Assembly: GCA_033961575.1 (NCBI GenBank)
Contig: CM066737.1
Coordinates: 104,886,709-104,950,708 of the forward strand
Source of the DNA: Aselliscus stoliczkanus
Taxonomy: Eukaryota > Chordata > Mammalia > Chiroptera > Hipposideridae
Direction: 5' to 3'
Length of the DNA: 64,000 bases
This document shows, piece by piece, positions 10,668-21,010 of this stretch (position 1 is its first letter; every line of letters starts with the position of its first letter). The position numbers and the translations under genes are program-made. A model generated the notes under the pieces. The model was not told the DNA's origin. It did no database searches and saw nothing but the letters and a program-made list of their open reading frames with translations.

Positions 10668-11995
10668 AACATCACCATTGTGACTCCCCCACCGTTTTGG
10701 TGACAAGACTTGCCACCATTGCATACATTAGACCTCTGGGATATGACCTGACCCCAAGGGAGTTCTAGTTCATTGAGCCTTCAAAACAGGACTGGAAAAA
10801 ACCGAAGAAGCTATTGGAGCTTCTTAGCTCTGGAGAGACGACTGTGACCACAGTTGGAGTTGACCCAAAGATCTCTAGAGAAGACTCCTTGTTTTCAATG
10901 ATAGGCACCTCAGGAGCTGTGAGCTGTTTCTGTAATGTCTGGGGAGTTAAGTTTGTTCAGCTCTAAAGGGCACCCTGGAGGATACAGACTTCCCAGTGGA
11001 TCTTCTAACAAACTCCCCCTCTCGGCATCATCTGGGCTTTTGAGGAGAGCCCAATGCCTTTGAATAACTGCGGGCCCCTGGCTCTGAAACCCCCCAACAC
11101 TGGAGAATGAGAAGCTGCTCGGTCCCTAGGGAACATCAGTGATGAGGAGCCTTCCACAGGTTCTCAGGGGATCAGTTTAGTGGTTGCCTTGCAACAATTT
11201 GGCACAAATCCCAGGTAATCCAAGGGCTGGTTTCTAAGGTCCTATTGAATATGAAATGCAACTGGAGGTAGTGAAATAGCTCTGGAAACAATTGCTATTT
11301 TGCAATGCACCATGCAGTACCCAGGGCCCGGAAGTGCTGGTGCCTGAGCACAGTTAAAGGCACATGGTAGGCACCCCACCAATGGATGATGACCATATTT
11401 TGAAGTGACAAGTGATTCAGATCTTAGCTCTCTCTCCCCTCTCCACACAGACTAGCCCAGTTTCAACTCCAAGTCAGCCTTGACTAGGAGATCTTGCCCG
11501 TTTCCTCAGTTTCCTCATGAAATCCAATTGAACATGGATAAGTTAAAGTTTTGCTGAAGATTGGGGATAACAAGAAGCCATCCAATCTACAACACGCTGA
11601 ATTCTTTTGAAAGCATGCTGTAGGTGTGTGTTTGCCCTCAAATGTCTCCTTCCAATCTCAGCCCTGAGCAGCCCCAGCTCTCTTGCTCCTCCCTCTCCTC
11701 TAATCGGAAACCTGAGCGCCTGCTCAACACTCAAGCCTTCCTTCTCTCCAATGAACTTGATAAAGCTTCTTTTCAACCTCTCAGTTAAGGAGGGTCTCTC
11801 CCTACATAGGAATGCTGGTACCAGCTGCTAAAACGATAACCGTTTCTCCATATGGCCACCTAGATAAAATAGAAAAGAATACTGCTATTTACTACAGATG
11901 TGATGTGATGGTGTCCAGTCTGGGCAACATATATCATTACAACTCTCTGAATGGGAATTTGATTTTCATAAATCAACTTAAAACCTAATTTTAGT
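9822..11995. other. Unique sequence, no gene seen
   Basis: AT-rich at first, then more balanced from about 10.6 kb, with one CA microsatellite listed separately. The longest frame is 77 codons, with no sign of exons. Confidence 0.45.
10630..10664 (+). repeat. (CA)n microsatellite
   Basis: About 17 uninterrupted CA units. Confidence 0.97.
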
Positions 11996-11999
11996 ATTT

Positions 12000-12332
12000 T
12001 CTCCATATGGGCCCATTAAAGGAAATTTGGAAAATTCATAAAACTTGAAAGAGAAGGAAAATGAAGCAGCATCATTGCACCACTCACATTACTTATTGTT
12101 CACATTTTCGTGAATTTTCTCCCGGGTTTTATATCCACTGAACTAAGGTTTTTGTTACTTTGTTTTCCAAACATAGTTTTAACCACCCTGTATGTACGTG
12201 TCTATATACTGCTTTTTAAATGTAGGTCCTGTATTTTCCAAATTATCACACAGACCTCACACGTATCACTTAAATGTTTGTATGACAGACCCGCAAGTAT
12301 ACAACCTTACTATATTACTATGTTGGCTTATT
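12000..12332. mobile_element. Old LINE-like fragment, left part, tentative
   Basis: Text such as CACCACTCACATTACTTATT and GTTCACATTTTCGTGAATTT resembles old L1M-type 3' regions. It appears to resume after the antisense MLT1 LTR at about 12778 with CCATTTCTTATTATTGGGCT. The LTR would therefore be a later insertion into it. Family not assigned. Confidence 0.4.
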
Positions 12333-12776
12333 ATATTAGTTTTCTATTGCTGCTCTTACAAATTACCACGAATTTAGCAGCTTAAGAAAACAGAGATCTA
12401 TTACCTGACAATTCTGGAGGTCAGAAGTCCAACATGGGTGTCACTGGTCTGAAACATCCCACACTCCTCCTGGAGGGTCCATCAGAGAATGTTTCCTCGC
12501 CCATTGCAGCTTCTAGAGGCCACCTGCACTCCTCAGTGGGCGTTCCCTTCCTCTGTCTTGAAAGTCAGTAACATTGCATTTCTCTGTGCCTTTCTTTCTC
12601 TTCCACTTTTAAGGACCCTTGTGATTACAGTGGGTCCACTCAACAATCTCTCTGACTAGCAATCTTAATTCCATGTGCAACTGTAGTCTCTCCCTTTGCC
12701 ATGTAAGGTGACATAGTCACGGGTTCCAGGAATTAGGATGGAGACATCTTTGGGTGGCCAGTGTTCTGCCTACCAT
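12333..12776 (-). mobile_element. MLT1 MaLR LTR, antisense, near full length
   Basis: A 440 bp antisense LTR: TATTAGTTTTCTATTGCTGC, TCTGGAGGTCAGAAGTCCAA, TTTAAGGACCCTTGTGATTA and TGGAGACATCTTTGGGTGGC, ending at CTGCCTACCATA, match MLT1 (ERVL-MaLR) in reverse from end to end. No internal sequence is attached, so it is a solo LTR. Confidence 0.88.
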
Positions 12777-12777
12777 A

Positions 12778-12960
12778 CTTATCCATTTCTTATTATTGGG
12801 CTTTCAGGTTGTTTCTCATTTTTAACTATGACATATAGCATTGTAATAAATGTCATTGTTCAATTCACTTTTTCCTCTTTAGGTAAACCAATATTTTCTA
12901 GCTATAACTCTTATCTCTTCAAAGGATACACTATAGAGAGTAGAGATATTCTGGGCAGGT
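12778..12960. mobile_element. Old LINE-like fragment, right part, tentative
   Basis: Probable continuation of the stretch left of the LTR: TTTCAGGTTGTTTCTCATTT and TTGTAATAAATGTCATTG resemble the antisense end of old L1M elements ('aggttgtttccaatttt...aataatgctg'). Confidence 0.45.
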
Positions 12961-12982
12961 ATACTGGATGCTGCTGGCATTG

Positions 12983-13175
12983 AAGTAGTGTGATTTAGCA
13001 AAAATAATAAGATTCTAGTCCATACCTCACCAGCATTTACTAGCTGAGCATTTTTAGGCAAGTCACATAATGCATCTGAAAATTTTCCCAATCCACAAAA
13101 TGGGAAAATAACACATACCCAGATATTATCACAGGGTCAAATGAGATGATGTAAACTGTAGAGTCACTGTGTTAT
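12983..13175 (+). mobile_element. MIR SINE, plus orientation
   Basis: TAAGATTCTAGTCCATACCT, AGCATTTACTAGCTGAGCAT, AGGCAAGTCACATAATGCAT and AAAATGGGAAAATAACACAT run in MIR order. Moderately diverged. Confidence 0.8.
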
Positions 13176-13399
13176 TTGTGGCGATAGTGGTGATTATCAT
13201 GATTATGATAATAATCAATGTAACAGTTAAAAGGAGATGAGATAGCATGGCCTTAGTATTTCTAATATTTCTGGTGATAGTACACCCGGCACCTCAAATC
13301 ATGTATCTTGTCTAGACAGAGAAGGAAAAATCATAAATGTAATCTTGGTAAGAATCAGACTGGGAAAGAACACTGTTTTTTGACATTTGAATTATTATT

Positions 13400-13513
13400 A
13401 TTATTATTTTTTTTTTTTTTGAGGGCAGTGTCACTGGCCCTCATATGTGGGACCCGAACCGGGGCCGCTGTCTTCCCAAACCAGCGCTTAACCACCCCAC
13501 CACTCGGCCGGCC
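13400..13513 (-). mobile_element. Bat tRNA-derived SINE, short form, antisense
   Basis: T-tract, then GAGGGCAGTGTCACTGGCCC and GACCCGAACCGGGGCCGCTG, ending CCACTCGGCCGGCCC. The target-site duplication TTTGAATTATTATT is present at 13386-13399 and 13514-13527, both 14 bp and identical. The left flank also carries a short ATT repeat. Confidence 0.93.
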
Positions 13514-13544
13514 CTTTGAATTATTATTTTAAACTACGCTTCGC

Positions 13545-13945
13545 CGCCTCCCATAGTCCCTGCAGCCGCCCTGGCCTCCGTGCAGCTCTGCCATTGCAGC
13601 AGGGAGGCTTTCACTCCATGACCTTCACACTTGCTCCTTCATCTTCCAGGAATGCTCTTCCCCGCCCTCACATCCACTTGGCTCCCTTTTTCTCCTCCTT
13701 CAGTTCTTTGATCAAACATCTCTGTAAACATCACCTCTGCAGACCAACCTCAGTCAAACTGCACTATCACCATGACACCTGGCATTCTCCACCTGCTTCC
13801 CACCTTTCAGTTTTCTCCATATCACCAGTAGCGTGTAAGTTTCACAAGGGCAGTGATTTCTGTCTATTCTTCGCTGCATTGTGCCCAATGCCTAGAATGG
13901 TGTCTAGGATATATCACGGACTCAGTAATTTTGTTAAATGATTGA
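13545..13945 (+). mobile_element. L2 LINE 3' end, plus orientation
   Basis: A stretch of L2 3' region: TTCAGTTCTTTGATCAAACA, CACCTCTGCAGACCAACCTC, GTGTAAGTTTCACAAGGGCA, ATTGTGCCCAATGCCTAGAA, and the end TCAGTAATTTTGTTAAATGA correspond in order to the L2 terminal consensus, which ends with a 'tatttgttgaatgaatga'-like phrase. An overlapping 141-codon frame is not a gene. Confidence 0.8.
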
Positions 13946-15005
13946 ACTGATTTTAATGCAGTCCAAGCATTTTATCCATTGGGTTGTGAAAAAGAATTTA
14001 CCAAGGGGCTCCTTTTAGTAGTCATTTTCTCCACTGAGGCAGATTCTTCACACATGATTTGGACAGCCACAGGCCCAGGGAGAAAAGCAAGCAAACACAA
14101 AAGAGCATACATATTTATGAAGTCTATATTGAAAAGACAAATGTCTAAGATGACTGCTTCCTTTCCTCTGATTTTAAACAGGGAAGTACAAATGAGCCAT
14201 GTTGTGTACTTTACATTGTTGGGTATAGAGAAAGAGGCAAGAAAGAAGGCATAAATAAGACTTCTATATAAGGATGAGTGCAGGTGGCTATGTTACTCAG
14301 GCCTGCGGCCTTTGACTCGTAGCTGTTGTCATCACAGCATTCCTTGGTTTAATGTGGAAAAGCAGAAAGAAAAAGAAATTCATATTTGGTTTGTTAGTTC
14401 AGTGGAAGTCAATTGAGATGGAGAACTGATCAAACCTCAGCATGCTTTTCGCAGGAAAAGCCTGCATTAGAAATTGAGACCATGCTGAGTACATTAACTT
14501 TATCTCTATGAACTCTTCATGAACTAATTTTACTTGTCCTTTCCACACAAGCTCTATGGGCTTGCCACCGCCCCGTCCTGCTCAGACATGGTGTTGTCAT
14601 ACCCTCATGCATTTGTAACTTGTCTAGTTTTATATCCCCTGCTCAGAAAAATAGAACAGCTGCAAGTCCCCACTTCCTGGCTTCCCTTTCCTTCCTGTCC
14701 TTCTACTCCGGGCCTATGTTATTTCTCTTAAAGCAAGTTTTCAAAACATCAAGATAGATAAAGATCTAAGAACCATAACTCTTGTATACTCCTTAAAGAC
14801 AATTTTTTTTGGTCTTGGATCCTGTATTCCTAACAATGAAATTGTGCCAAGAATCTATTTCAAAAGTAAAGCCAAGATATATTCCTGTAGCAGATAAACA
14901 GCTTTCAGTTTAATCCTAACAAGAATGAGCAAATGGACACTGATACTCGGTTTAGTATTTCACTAACGTAATCCCTTTCCCATGCAGTGATACTCTTCTG
15001 TGACT
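13946..15005. other. Unique sequence, no gene seen
   Basis: No repeat recognised. The best frame is 91 codons (13979-14254) without family resemblance. Confidence 0.45.
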
Positions 15006-15009
15006 TGTT

Positions 15010-15545
15010 TGTGTGAGAGAGTATGTGTGTGTATGTGAGTGTGTGTGAGTGTTTGTGTATGTGTGTGTTTGCGTGTTTGTGCGTGTATTTGTGTGTGTCT
15101 GTATGTGTATTTGTGTGTGAGTGTGTTTGTGTTAGTATGTGTTTGTGTGTGTGTGTCTGTGTGAGTGTGTGTTTGCGTGAGTGTGTGTTTGTACATGGGT
15201 GTATTTCTGTGTGTCTGTGAGTGTGTATTTGTGTGTGTGTGTTTGTGTGTGTGTTTGTGTGTGTGTCTGTGTGTGTGTGTTTGCGTGAGCGGGTGTGTGA
15301 ATGTGTGTGTCTGTGAGTGTGTATTTGTGTCTGTGTGTGTGTTTGTGTGTGTGTTTGCGTGAGTGGGTGTGTGAATGTGTGTGAGTGTGTATTTGTGTGT
15401 GTCTGTGTGTATTTATGTGTGTGTGCATGTGTGAGTGTGTGTGCGTGTGTGTCTGTGTGTATTCGTGTGTTTGTGTGAATGTGTTTGTGCGTGTGAGCGT
15501 GTGTGTCTATCTCTGTATCTCTCTGTGTCTGTCTGTGTGGAGATA
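15010..15545 (+). repeat. Long degenerate TG-rich satellite-like tract
   Basis: About 530 bp almost purely of TG, with interspersed TTTG, AGTG, CTG and GCG variants. A longer period is visible: TTGCGTGAGCGGGTGTGTGA at 15281 recurs as the same phrase with one change at 15355, 74 bp later. On the minus strand it reads as His-Thr repeats and makes a spurious 319-codon frame (14905-15864). Alternating purine-pyrimidine composition favours Z-DNA. No promoter or gene is implied. Confidence 0.95.
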
Positions 15546-17860
15546 GATGTATTCTCCTGGGATCTGAGGCTTTTAATTCTGGTGATATTTCAGGACTTTT
15601 AGAAAACCCATGTGAATGTTCAAGTGAAAGAAACCATATGTCATGCTCATCTTTGGTGAAAGCACGAGCGTTGGATGATTTCCACTCACAAAGATCATCT
15701 CCTTCCACCAAAATGGTAAGACAACTGCCAGGAAAATGTGGGGGGAATTTATTGCAAACACTTTCAACCCAAACCGCTTTCACTGCCTCCAGTCTCGCGC
15801 AGCAGGTCAGCAATGGCCAAGCCTCAGCACTGGGGTTAAGATGAGAGTCGATGCAAAGGGTCAACCGGAGTTCAATGCCAGCTCAGGTCATCCAGTTTGG
15901 TTAATTACTTGTGGGGAGAAGTTGGCCAGCTCCAAGCAAGTTCTAGGATTAAATATGAATCTGTACTTTGGGCAGTTTTTGTGGAGACCAGAATATGAAA
16001 GTGGGACTCGGGCTCACAATTGTCAGTACAAAGATTCTAGATGCGAGACTCTGGCTGATCCAAACCAAGGTTGGTGGGACCAGAGACGATCTTTGGACAG
16101 CTAGCTAATATTTCAGTTTGAGGATAGAATTTAAAAGACCCAGAAACCCATTGCAAAATGGGTTTGATTCCTCTCCGGATGATAAAATTAGCTTGAAGGG
16201 AGGTTGAGTGAAAGTCAAGGATTCAAAGAAATACCAAGAATTCACCAGCAAAAGGGACTATGGAAAATGAGAGCCATAAATTACTGGTGAATTACTGGAA
16301 ATACTAGAAAGTTTATTTTTTATGTTGATAGCCGAGGGACGAACATTTCTTTATTCAGGGGCTATATCTCTCCCTGGGATCCTGGTATGTGGGCAAAGCT
16401 GTGAGGTAGAAAAGGGGTGCTTGTGGCACTAAAGGAGTCATAGGAAGGAAAAACCGTCCACACAAATTCTGAGGGGAAGAACTGAGTCAGGCATCTTTCC
16501 AGTCAGTGTAGGCCACAGAGAGGCCCAGGAACCCCGAAAGCCATGAAGAATAAGATATAATGAATCAGGAACATAAAGCAATGAAGAATTACTGTTTTCG
16601 AGTTGGCCTGACTCCTATTGGCTTCTCATTAAGAAGCAGCAAATGTTAGTTATTAGCGTTTTTCTGGAAGATGAACTTTTTTTTCATTAAATTCTTTTAT
16701 GTTATTGCAAAATCCCTAGGAAAGAAGAATGATATACACTCATGGGCTTTATATTAAGGATTTCAGAAAGTCCAGTGAAACTATTTTCGGATCTCAGAAC
16801 TTCTGATAACATTTCAATTTTATCTCAGAGCAAAAGTTATAGGAGCTGCCCAGTGACTGGCAATTTTTAAGAGATTGCATTCACTTGGATTTTATCATTG
16901 TAAGGGAACTTAGGTTGAATGTAATGTGAGGCTGTGCATTCGATGGTGCTAGAACAGAAACGCTGTCGGAAAAGAAAAACTCTAGGAATGTGTCCAGGTC
17001 CACAAAGGAACAAGCCCACCAGTGGTAGAAATTGCTAGCAAAGAGAATCCTTGCTGAGCCATATGGTTGACCCAATCCTAGGGGCTTCAAGGCACCTTGT
17101 TGGCACAAACAGCATTTGCAGCAATTAGCATGGGTGCTGTTGACTGGGTTTCCTCCAGTTGGCCCTTTTGGCACCCAAGCTAGAGGCTTCCTCCAACGGT
17201 TCACACTCATCCAGTTTCATTCCTGGCCTGAAGGACCCTGATACAATGGAAAGTCAGGGTTCTTTTCATATTCCCCTCCTGCTCCTACCCTACTGCTTGG
17301 TTGTCATTTGGGAACCTGGAAGTGGCAGAATTGGGCCTTGTCTCAAAATGAATGTCAAATTGTGGCTGAGAACCCACATAGGATCTCAGTATAAATAATT
17401 TTAAAAACAAACTTTAAAGAAAAACAATTCTAGCAAATTCTTACCGACATCCCTCTGCATCGGCCCCAGGTAAACAAGGGCTGATGTCTGTCTGTCCTTC
17501 TATTTGGGGTTAGTTGATTGCCCTGTGACCTCAGCTGTCTAATGAATTCAAGGAAAGTTTGAACTTGCAGTTTGCATGATTTTTTTGATATTGTAAGGGT
17601 GGAAGCAACTTTCTTTCTACTTTTTACATCCCCCAGAAGAAACTAGAGGGCTCCTCCACGGAACCTAACAAAATGTCATGGTTTGTCTATGGGTCTGTAG
17701 GCTGCCTAGTAATGGAGGGCTGGCACCATGGCTCTGCCCCGGGATCTCTTGGTCTGGCATGGTGCCAGGTACATAGTAGATGCTCAGGGAAAAATGCCTG
17801 CTACTCCTGCTGCATTTTCATTTTAAGTAATCCTCTTCTCCCTTGCCTTCCTGGACAAGC
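15546..17860. other. Unique sequence, no gene seen
   Basis: Balanced base composition. Longest frames are 122 codons (15736-16104, plus) and 109 codons (16881-17210, minus). Neither has recognisable motifs. Confidence 0.45.
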
Positions 17861-17985
17861 AGTGTCAGCATCACCTGGGATCTTGTTAGAAATGCAATTT
17901 TCTGGTCCCACCACGTTTCCAGAAGTTGAAATTCTGGGGATAGGATCAAGAGAAATAGGAGATCTGCAATTGCTTCTTTCCAGTC
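17861..17985 (-). mobile_element. MER5A-like fragment, antisense
   Basis: AGTGTCAGCATCACCTGGGA, CTTGTTAGAAATGCAATTTT and AGTTGAAATTCTGGGGATAG match the 3' half of MER5A in reverse. The end is poorly defined. Confidence 0.7.
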
Positions 17986-18238
17986 CTTTGAGGACAATCA
18001 CTGTGGCTTCTGCTGAGCAGCAAAGACACTGAGTAAGTGAGGAGGTTGGTGTCCCAAGTGAGGTTTCCAGCTGCAGTCCTGATTTCTCAGCCCCGGACAT
18101 ACCTCACACTTTCTCAGCTGTTCTGTACCTGCCCATTTCAGTAACCTCAATTTTCCCTCCTTTCACTTTAGGCAGAAAATCAGTGCCAAGTTAACTACAA
18201 AAAATAAAAAAAAATGGATGGACTTTTAAAATCTAACC

Positions 18239-18415
18239 CAGTGGTTTTCAAACTTAGCTGCAGATTGGAATCACTTGGTGAGCTCTAGAAAAATTCAGAC
18301 CAATTAAGTCCAAATATCCATGGGTGTGGCTCTTTGTTGTTTGTTTGTTTGTTTGTGTTAGGCTCCCCATGCAATCTCATGAGCTGATAATCTAGTAGAG
18401 AATCAATGCCTTGGC
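18239..18415 (+). mobile_element. MER5A-like hAT-Charlie MITE, plus orientation
   Basis: Starts CAGTGGTTTTCAAACTTAGC, the diagnostic MER5A terminus, then ATTGGAATCACTTGGTGAGC. A GTTT tetranucleotide expansion sits in the middle (about 18337-18356). The 3' half is decayed. Confidence 0.75.
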
Positions 18416-19185
18416 CTTGGCTGGGTAGACTCTGCCCTAATTTTCTTTATAAAATAAACTTGACCCCAATGTTGATGTTTCTGGAGTGAGACATTTCTCT
18501 TCTCTGAGCACGCTCCACTCCATCCATGCGTGCTCTCCACGACAATAAAGGCCAGCCAGGGGCGTGTGTCAGGCCTGGGCACACAGACATGAAGCTGCCT
18601 GCTGTCTAATATCTAGTTCCGGGTGTAGCAGACAAAGGTCTGCAACACCCCTTAGCAGAGAGGGTCCTCCTACCTTTTGTCTTTGGGTTTCAAGAGGAAA
18701 GAAAATACATGTACTCTGTTACTGCTGATGACCCAGGAATCCAGTCAGGGGAAGTGGAGGGAAGGATTTGACAGGTAAGGTATTGACTGGGGAATGAGTT
18801 TTCACTTTGAATGAACGTCTAGGGTTTTGGCTTGGCATGCCAGCCAGCGTGGAGGCAGGTGAACTAGGTCATTGTTTCTGCTAAACTTTTCTTGCAGAAG
18901 CAGCTCTCCTGTCAAAGAGAAGGCTTGCAAACCTATGCAGAAGCTGGGACCGATTAGCAAGTTCTCTGCTCCTTTTGCCTCACAGTGGCCAGTGGGTACA
19001 TGCAAAGCGAAATGTGAGACCAGAGTCAAGACGGAGGCAGCGTGGGGTCTGAGACCATTAAACACTCCACCCCTCTCCTGTGACAGCCTCTGTGCCCTGC
19101 TCTGCTCCAGCTTTGCCACCCAAACTCTCCTCTCCTGGCTCTGTAGTTGGCGGGACTGCAGCCGTATCTTCCACAGCCCCATGTA
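18416..19185. other. Unique sequence, no gene seen
   Basis: No repeat recognised. Overlapping frames of 126 codons (18802-19182, minus) and 104 codons (18872-19186, plus) occur on opposite strands, which suggests chance openness rather than a gene. Confidence 0.45.
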
Positions 19186-19340
19186 GCTCCATCATCCATG
19201 CATCCTCGCCTCCCACCATCATCTGGTCCTATGCAGCTTGATCACCCAGTGCCCCAGCCAGACCCATCGTCTGGTCCCATCACACCTCTGCAGTTTCACC
19301 TCCCATGGCCTCATGTAGTTCTATCATCTGGTCCTAAAAG
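19186..19340 (+). repeat. Degenerate tandem repeat, about 48-57 bp period
   Basis: The phrase 'TCTGGTCCTA' or near variants occurs at about 19222, 19270 and 19327. It is preceded each time by CATC or CATCG and followed by text rich in GCAG/CACC, including CATGTAG twice (19182 and 19313). It looks like three decayed units of a minisatellite. Confidence 0.55.
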
Positions 19341-19456
19341 GCACTTTCCACCTCCACCTCCCACGATGGACTCCCTCACCTTGGCCTCCTCTTGGTGCTG
19401 CCTTTCATAATCACCCACAGAATTAATCACACTCCTGTTGGTTCCAGTAGTGCTTT

Positions 19457-20004
19457 ATACATGGGAGGTGTGATCAACAAACACAGTGAATGTTTAAATT
19501 AAAAAAAATTATTACAGTAAAAACACGTTGCCATTAATCCTCCTCAAAATACTCCCCCTCACTTCAAACACTTATCCCATCGCTCTTGCCACTTTCTGAA
19601 GGAGTTCTGGAAGTCCTCTTTCGTGAGTGTCTTTACCTCCCCCTCCATCATGGCAATGCTCCGTGTCACACATCACTTCTGGTATATGGCAATTTATGTC
19701 AAATAAAAACATTACGGTATGCCCTCATCCATCTTCTTCACTGGATCTGGCACCATGTGACTTCTGGCTCTTCCCCGAAGTCAAAATGACCATGAAAGGG
19801 ACATGAGATTCAGGACATCGAGGCAGTCATGACAACACAACTAAAGACACTCACAGAAGAGGCCTTCCAGAACTGCTTCAAACGATAGGATAAGTGTGTT
19901 CAAAGTGAGAGGGGAGTATTTTGAGGGGGATTAATGGCAATGTGTCTTTTACTGTAATAATTTTTTAAATTTAAACATTCACTGTAGTTTTTATCATACC
20001 TTGT
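19457..20004 (+). mobile_element. Mariner transposon relic with long inverted arms
   Basis: A 548 bp decayed mariner. The two ends are inverted copies of each other over about 165-178 bp (19457-19635 and 19841-20004). Both carry the phrase AGTGAATGTTTAAATT in opposite sense, and both arms read as the mariner transposase C-terminus on their outward strand. The centre (about 19640-19800, plus strand) encodes the catalytic-domain phrases HHGNAPCHTS and LDLAPCDFWLF. TA dinucleotides at both edges fit the mariner target site. The structure suggests that the 5' half was replaced by an inverted copy of the 3' end. Many stops and at least one frameshift are present, so it cannot be active. Confidence 0.85.
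19640..19940 (+). pseudogene. Mariner transposase remnant (D34D catalytic part plus C-terminus)
   Basis: In frame from about 19640 the sequence reads HHGNAPCHTSLLV; the family has Asp where Gly stands (codon 19652-19654), so the second catalytic residue is lost. At 19741, in a shifted frame, LDLAPCDFWLFPE retains the third catalytic Asp (19759-19761). The two codons lie 107 bases apart, close to the 105 expected for D34D plus an indel. From 19844 the text TLTEEAFQNCFKR, a stop, then DKCVQSE matches the mariner C-terminus. The left arm encodes the same C-terminus on the minus strand in better form (KWQERWDKC, about 19572-19600), showing that the right arm has lost about 15 bases. Confidence 0.85.
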
Positions 20005-20358
20005 ATATCTATTCTAGAACTTTTCTCATTTTATCATAATTGTTTGTTTATAATTCATTCTCCCTTAATAGACTCTATGTTCTTTGCAATCTATTTCTTA
20101 TTTTTAAAAAATATATAGATCCAGAGCCTCAAAGTACCTGACAACAGTAAGTGCCTAATTAATATTTATTGGCTTCACTTAGATACATGTCAAAATGGTC
20201 TCCCTTGATAGCTTAGCATTAGATGGAAAAAAGTAGTAATCCCAATCTAGAGGACAGCTAAGGAGAGTCTGGGGAACCATTAGAGGTGGACGGAGCCATC
20301 ACACCAAATGGTGTGGCCTGCAAAGGTGGCGGGATGCTGAGTGACGGTCACAGATACT
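20005..20358. other. Unique AT-rich sequence, no gene seen
   Basis: No feature recognised between the mariner relic and the old repeat that starts near 20360. Confidence 0.4.
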
Positions 20359-20465
20359 GCCCAATGGGAATAGAATGCAAACTAGAAATGCAAGCCACAT
20401 AGGGAATTTTAAATTTCAAGTGGCCACATTAAAGGAAATAAATAAAAAGAAACTGGTGAGGTTTA

Positions 20466-20618
20466 TTTTATTTTATTTTTTTAGTTGAGCCATCCTGCCA
20501 CCTATTGGCAGCTCAGCAGCAGCTCAGCTCGGGCTGGGAATCAAACCAGCGACCCTGTTGCTCAGAGCTCACACTCTTGAGCAAGCTCTTAATCAACTGA
20601 GCCACTCAGCCGGCCCGG
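20466..20618 (-). mobile_element. VES-type bat SINE, antisense, within an older repeat
   Basis: T-rich tail, then GTTGAGCCATCCTGCCACCT, GCTCAGCAGCAGCTCAGCTC, CAAACCAGCGACCCTGTTGC and the head read in reverse, TGAGCCACTCAGCCGGCCC. It is about 135 bp without its tail. The target-site duplication is not clear (GGTTTA against GGTTAA). Confidence 0.88.
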
Positions 20619-20669
20619 GGTTAATTTTCATAACACATCTTATTTAACCCAATACAGTATATGCAAATA

Positions 20670-20825
20670 CAGTAATACCTTGGTTTGTGAGCATAATTTA
20701 TTCCAGAAACAAACTACTCATATTGCAAGACATGGCTCATTTACCAAATTAAAATGTATTAGAAATGTTTGCTTATCTTGCAGAACACTTGCAAACCAAG
20801 TTACTTGCAATCCAAGGTTTTACTG
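20670..20825. mobile_element. Tigger-like MITE with TA target site
   Basis: A 156 bp element with inverted ends: CAGTAATACCTTGGTTTGTG at the left, and the reverse complement of the right end reads CAGTAAAACCTTGGATTGCA. Each end is bordered by TA (20668-20669 and 20826-20827). Size, termini and TA site fit non-autonomous pogo/Tigger elements of eutherians. Confidence 0.8.
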
Positions 20826-21010
20826 TACTGTCATGTCAACATATAATCAATATGAAATTATTGAGACATTCTTTTATTTATTTATTTTGTATGAAATCTT
20901 TTGAATTTAGTATGAATTTTACACTTGCTGCAAATCTCTATTCAGACTGACCACATTTCGAGGGCTCAGTAGCCACAATGTGGCTGCCATATTGAACATA
21001 CAGTCTAGAA

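Larger units (their letters stand above)
20360..21010. mobile_element. Old hAT-type MER repeat interrupted by a SINE and a Tigger MITE
   Basis: Pieces at 20360-20465, 20619-20667 and 20828-21010 look like one old element. GCAAGCCACATAGGGAATTT and CAAGTGGCCACATTAAAGG on the left, with AGTAGCCACAATGTGGCTGC and CATATTGAACATACAGTCTAG on the right, resemble the 'gtggctagtggctaccatattggacag' repeats of mammals. The original 'agccacat' and 'tggccac' pieces make imperfect inverted arms. Family name not assigned. Confidence 0.5.

Noticed and set aside
13516..13941. A 141-codon plus-strand frame
   Set aside because: It overlaps an L2 LINE 3' end.
15010..15545. CRISPR-like or direct-repeat array
   Set aside because: The repeats are low-complexity TG words without uniform spacers, and the genome is mammalian.
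14905..15864. A 319-codon minus-strand frame rich in His-Thr repeats
   Set aside because: It is the translation of a TG-rich simple repeat. The parts outside the repeat have no family resemblance, and other frames of the same tract are also open.
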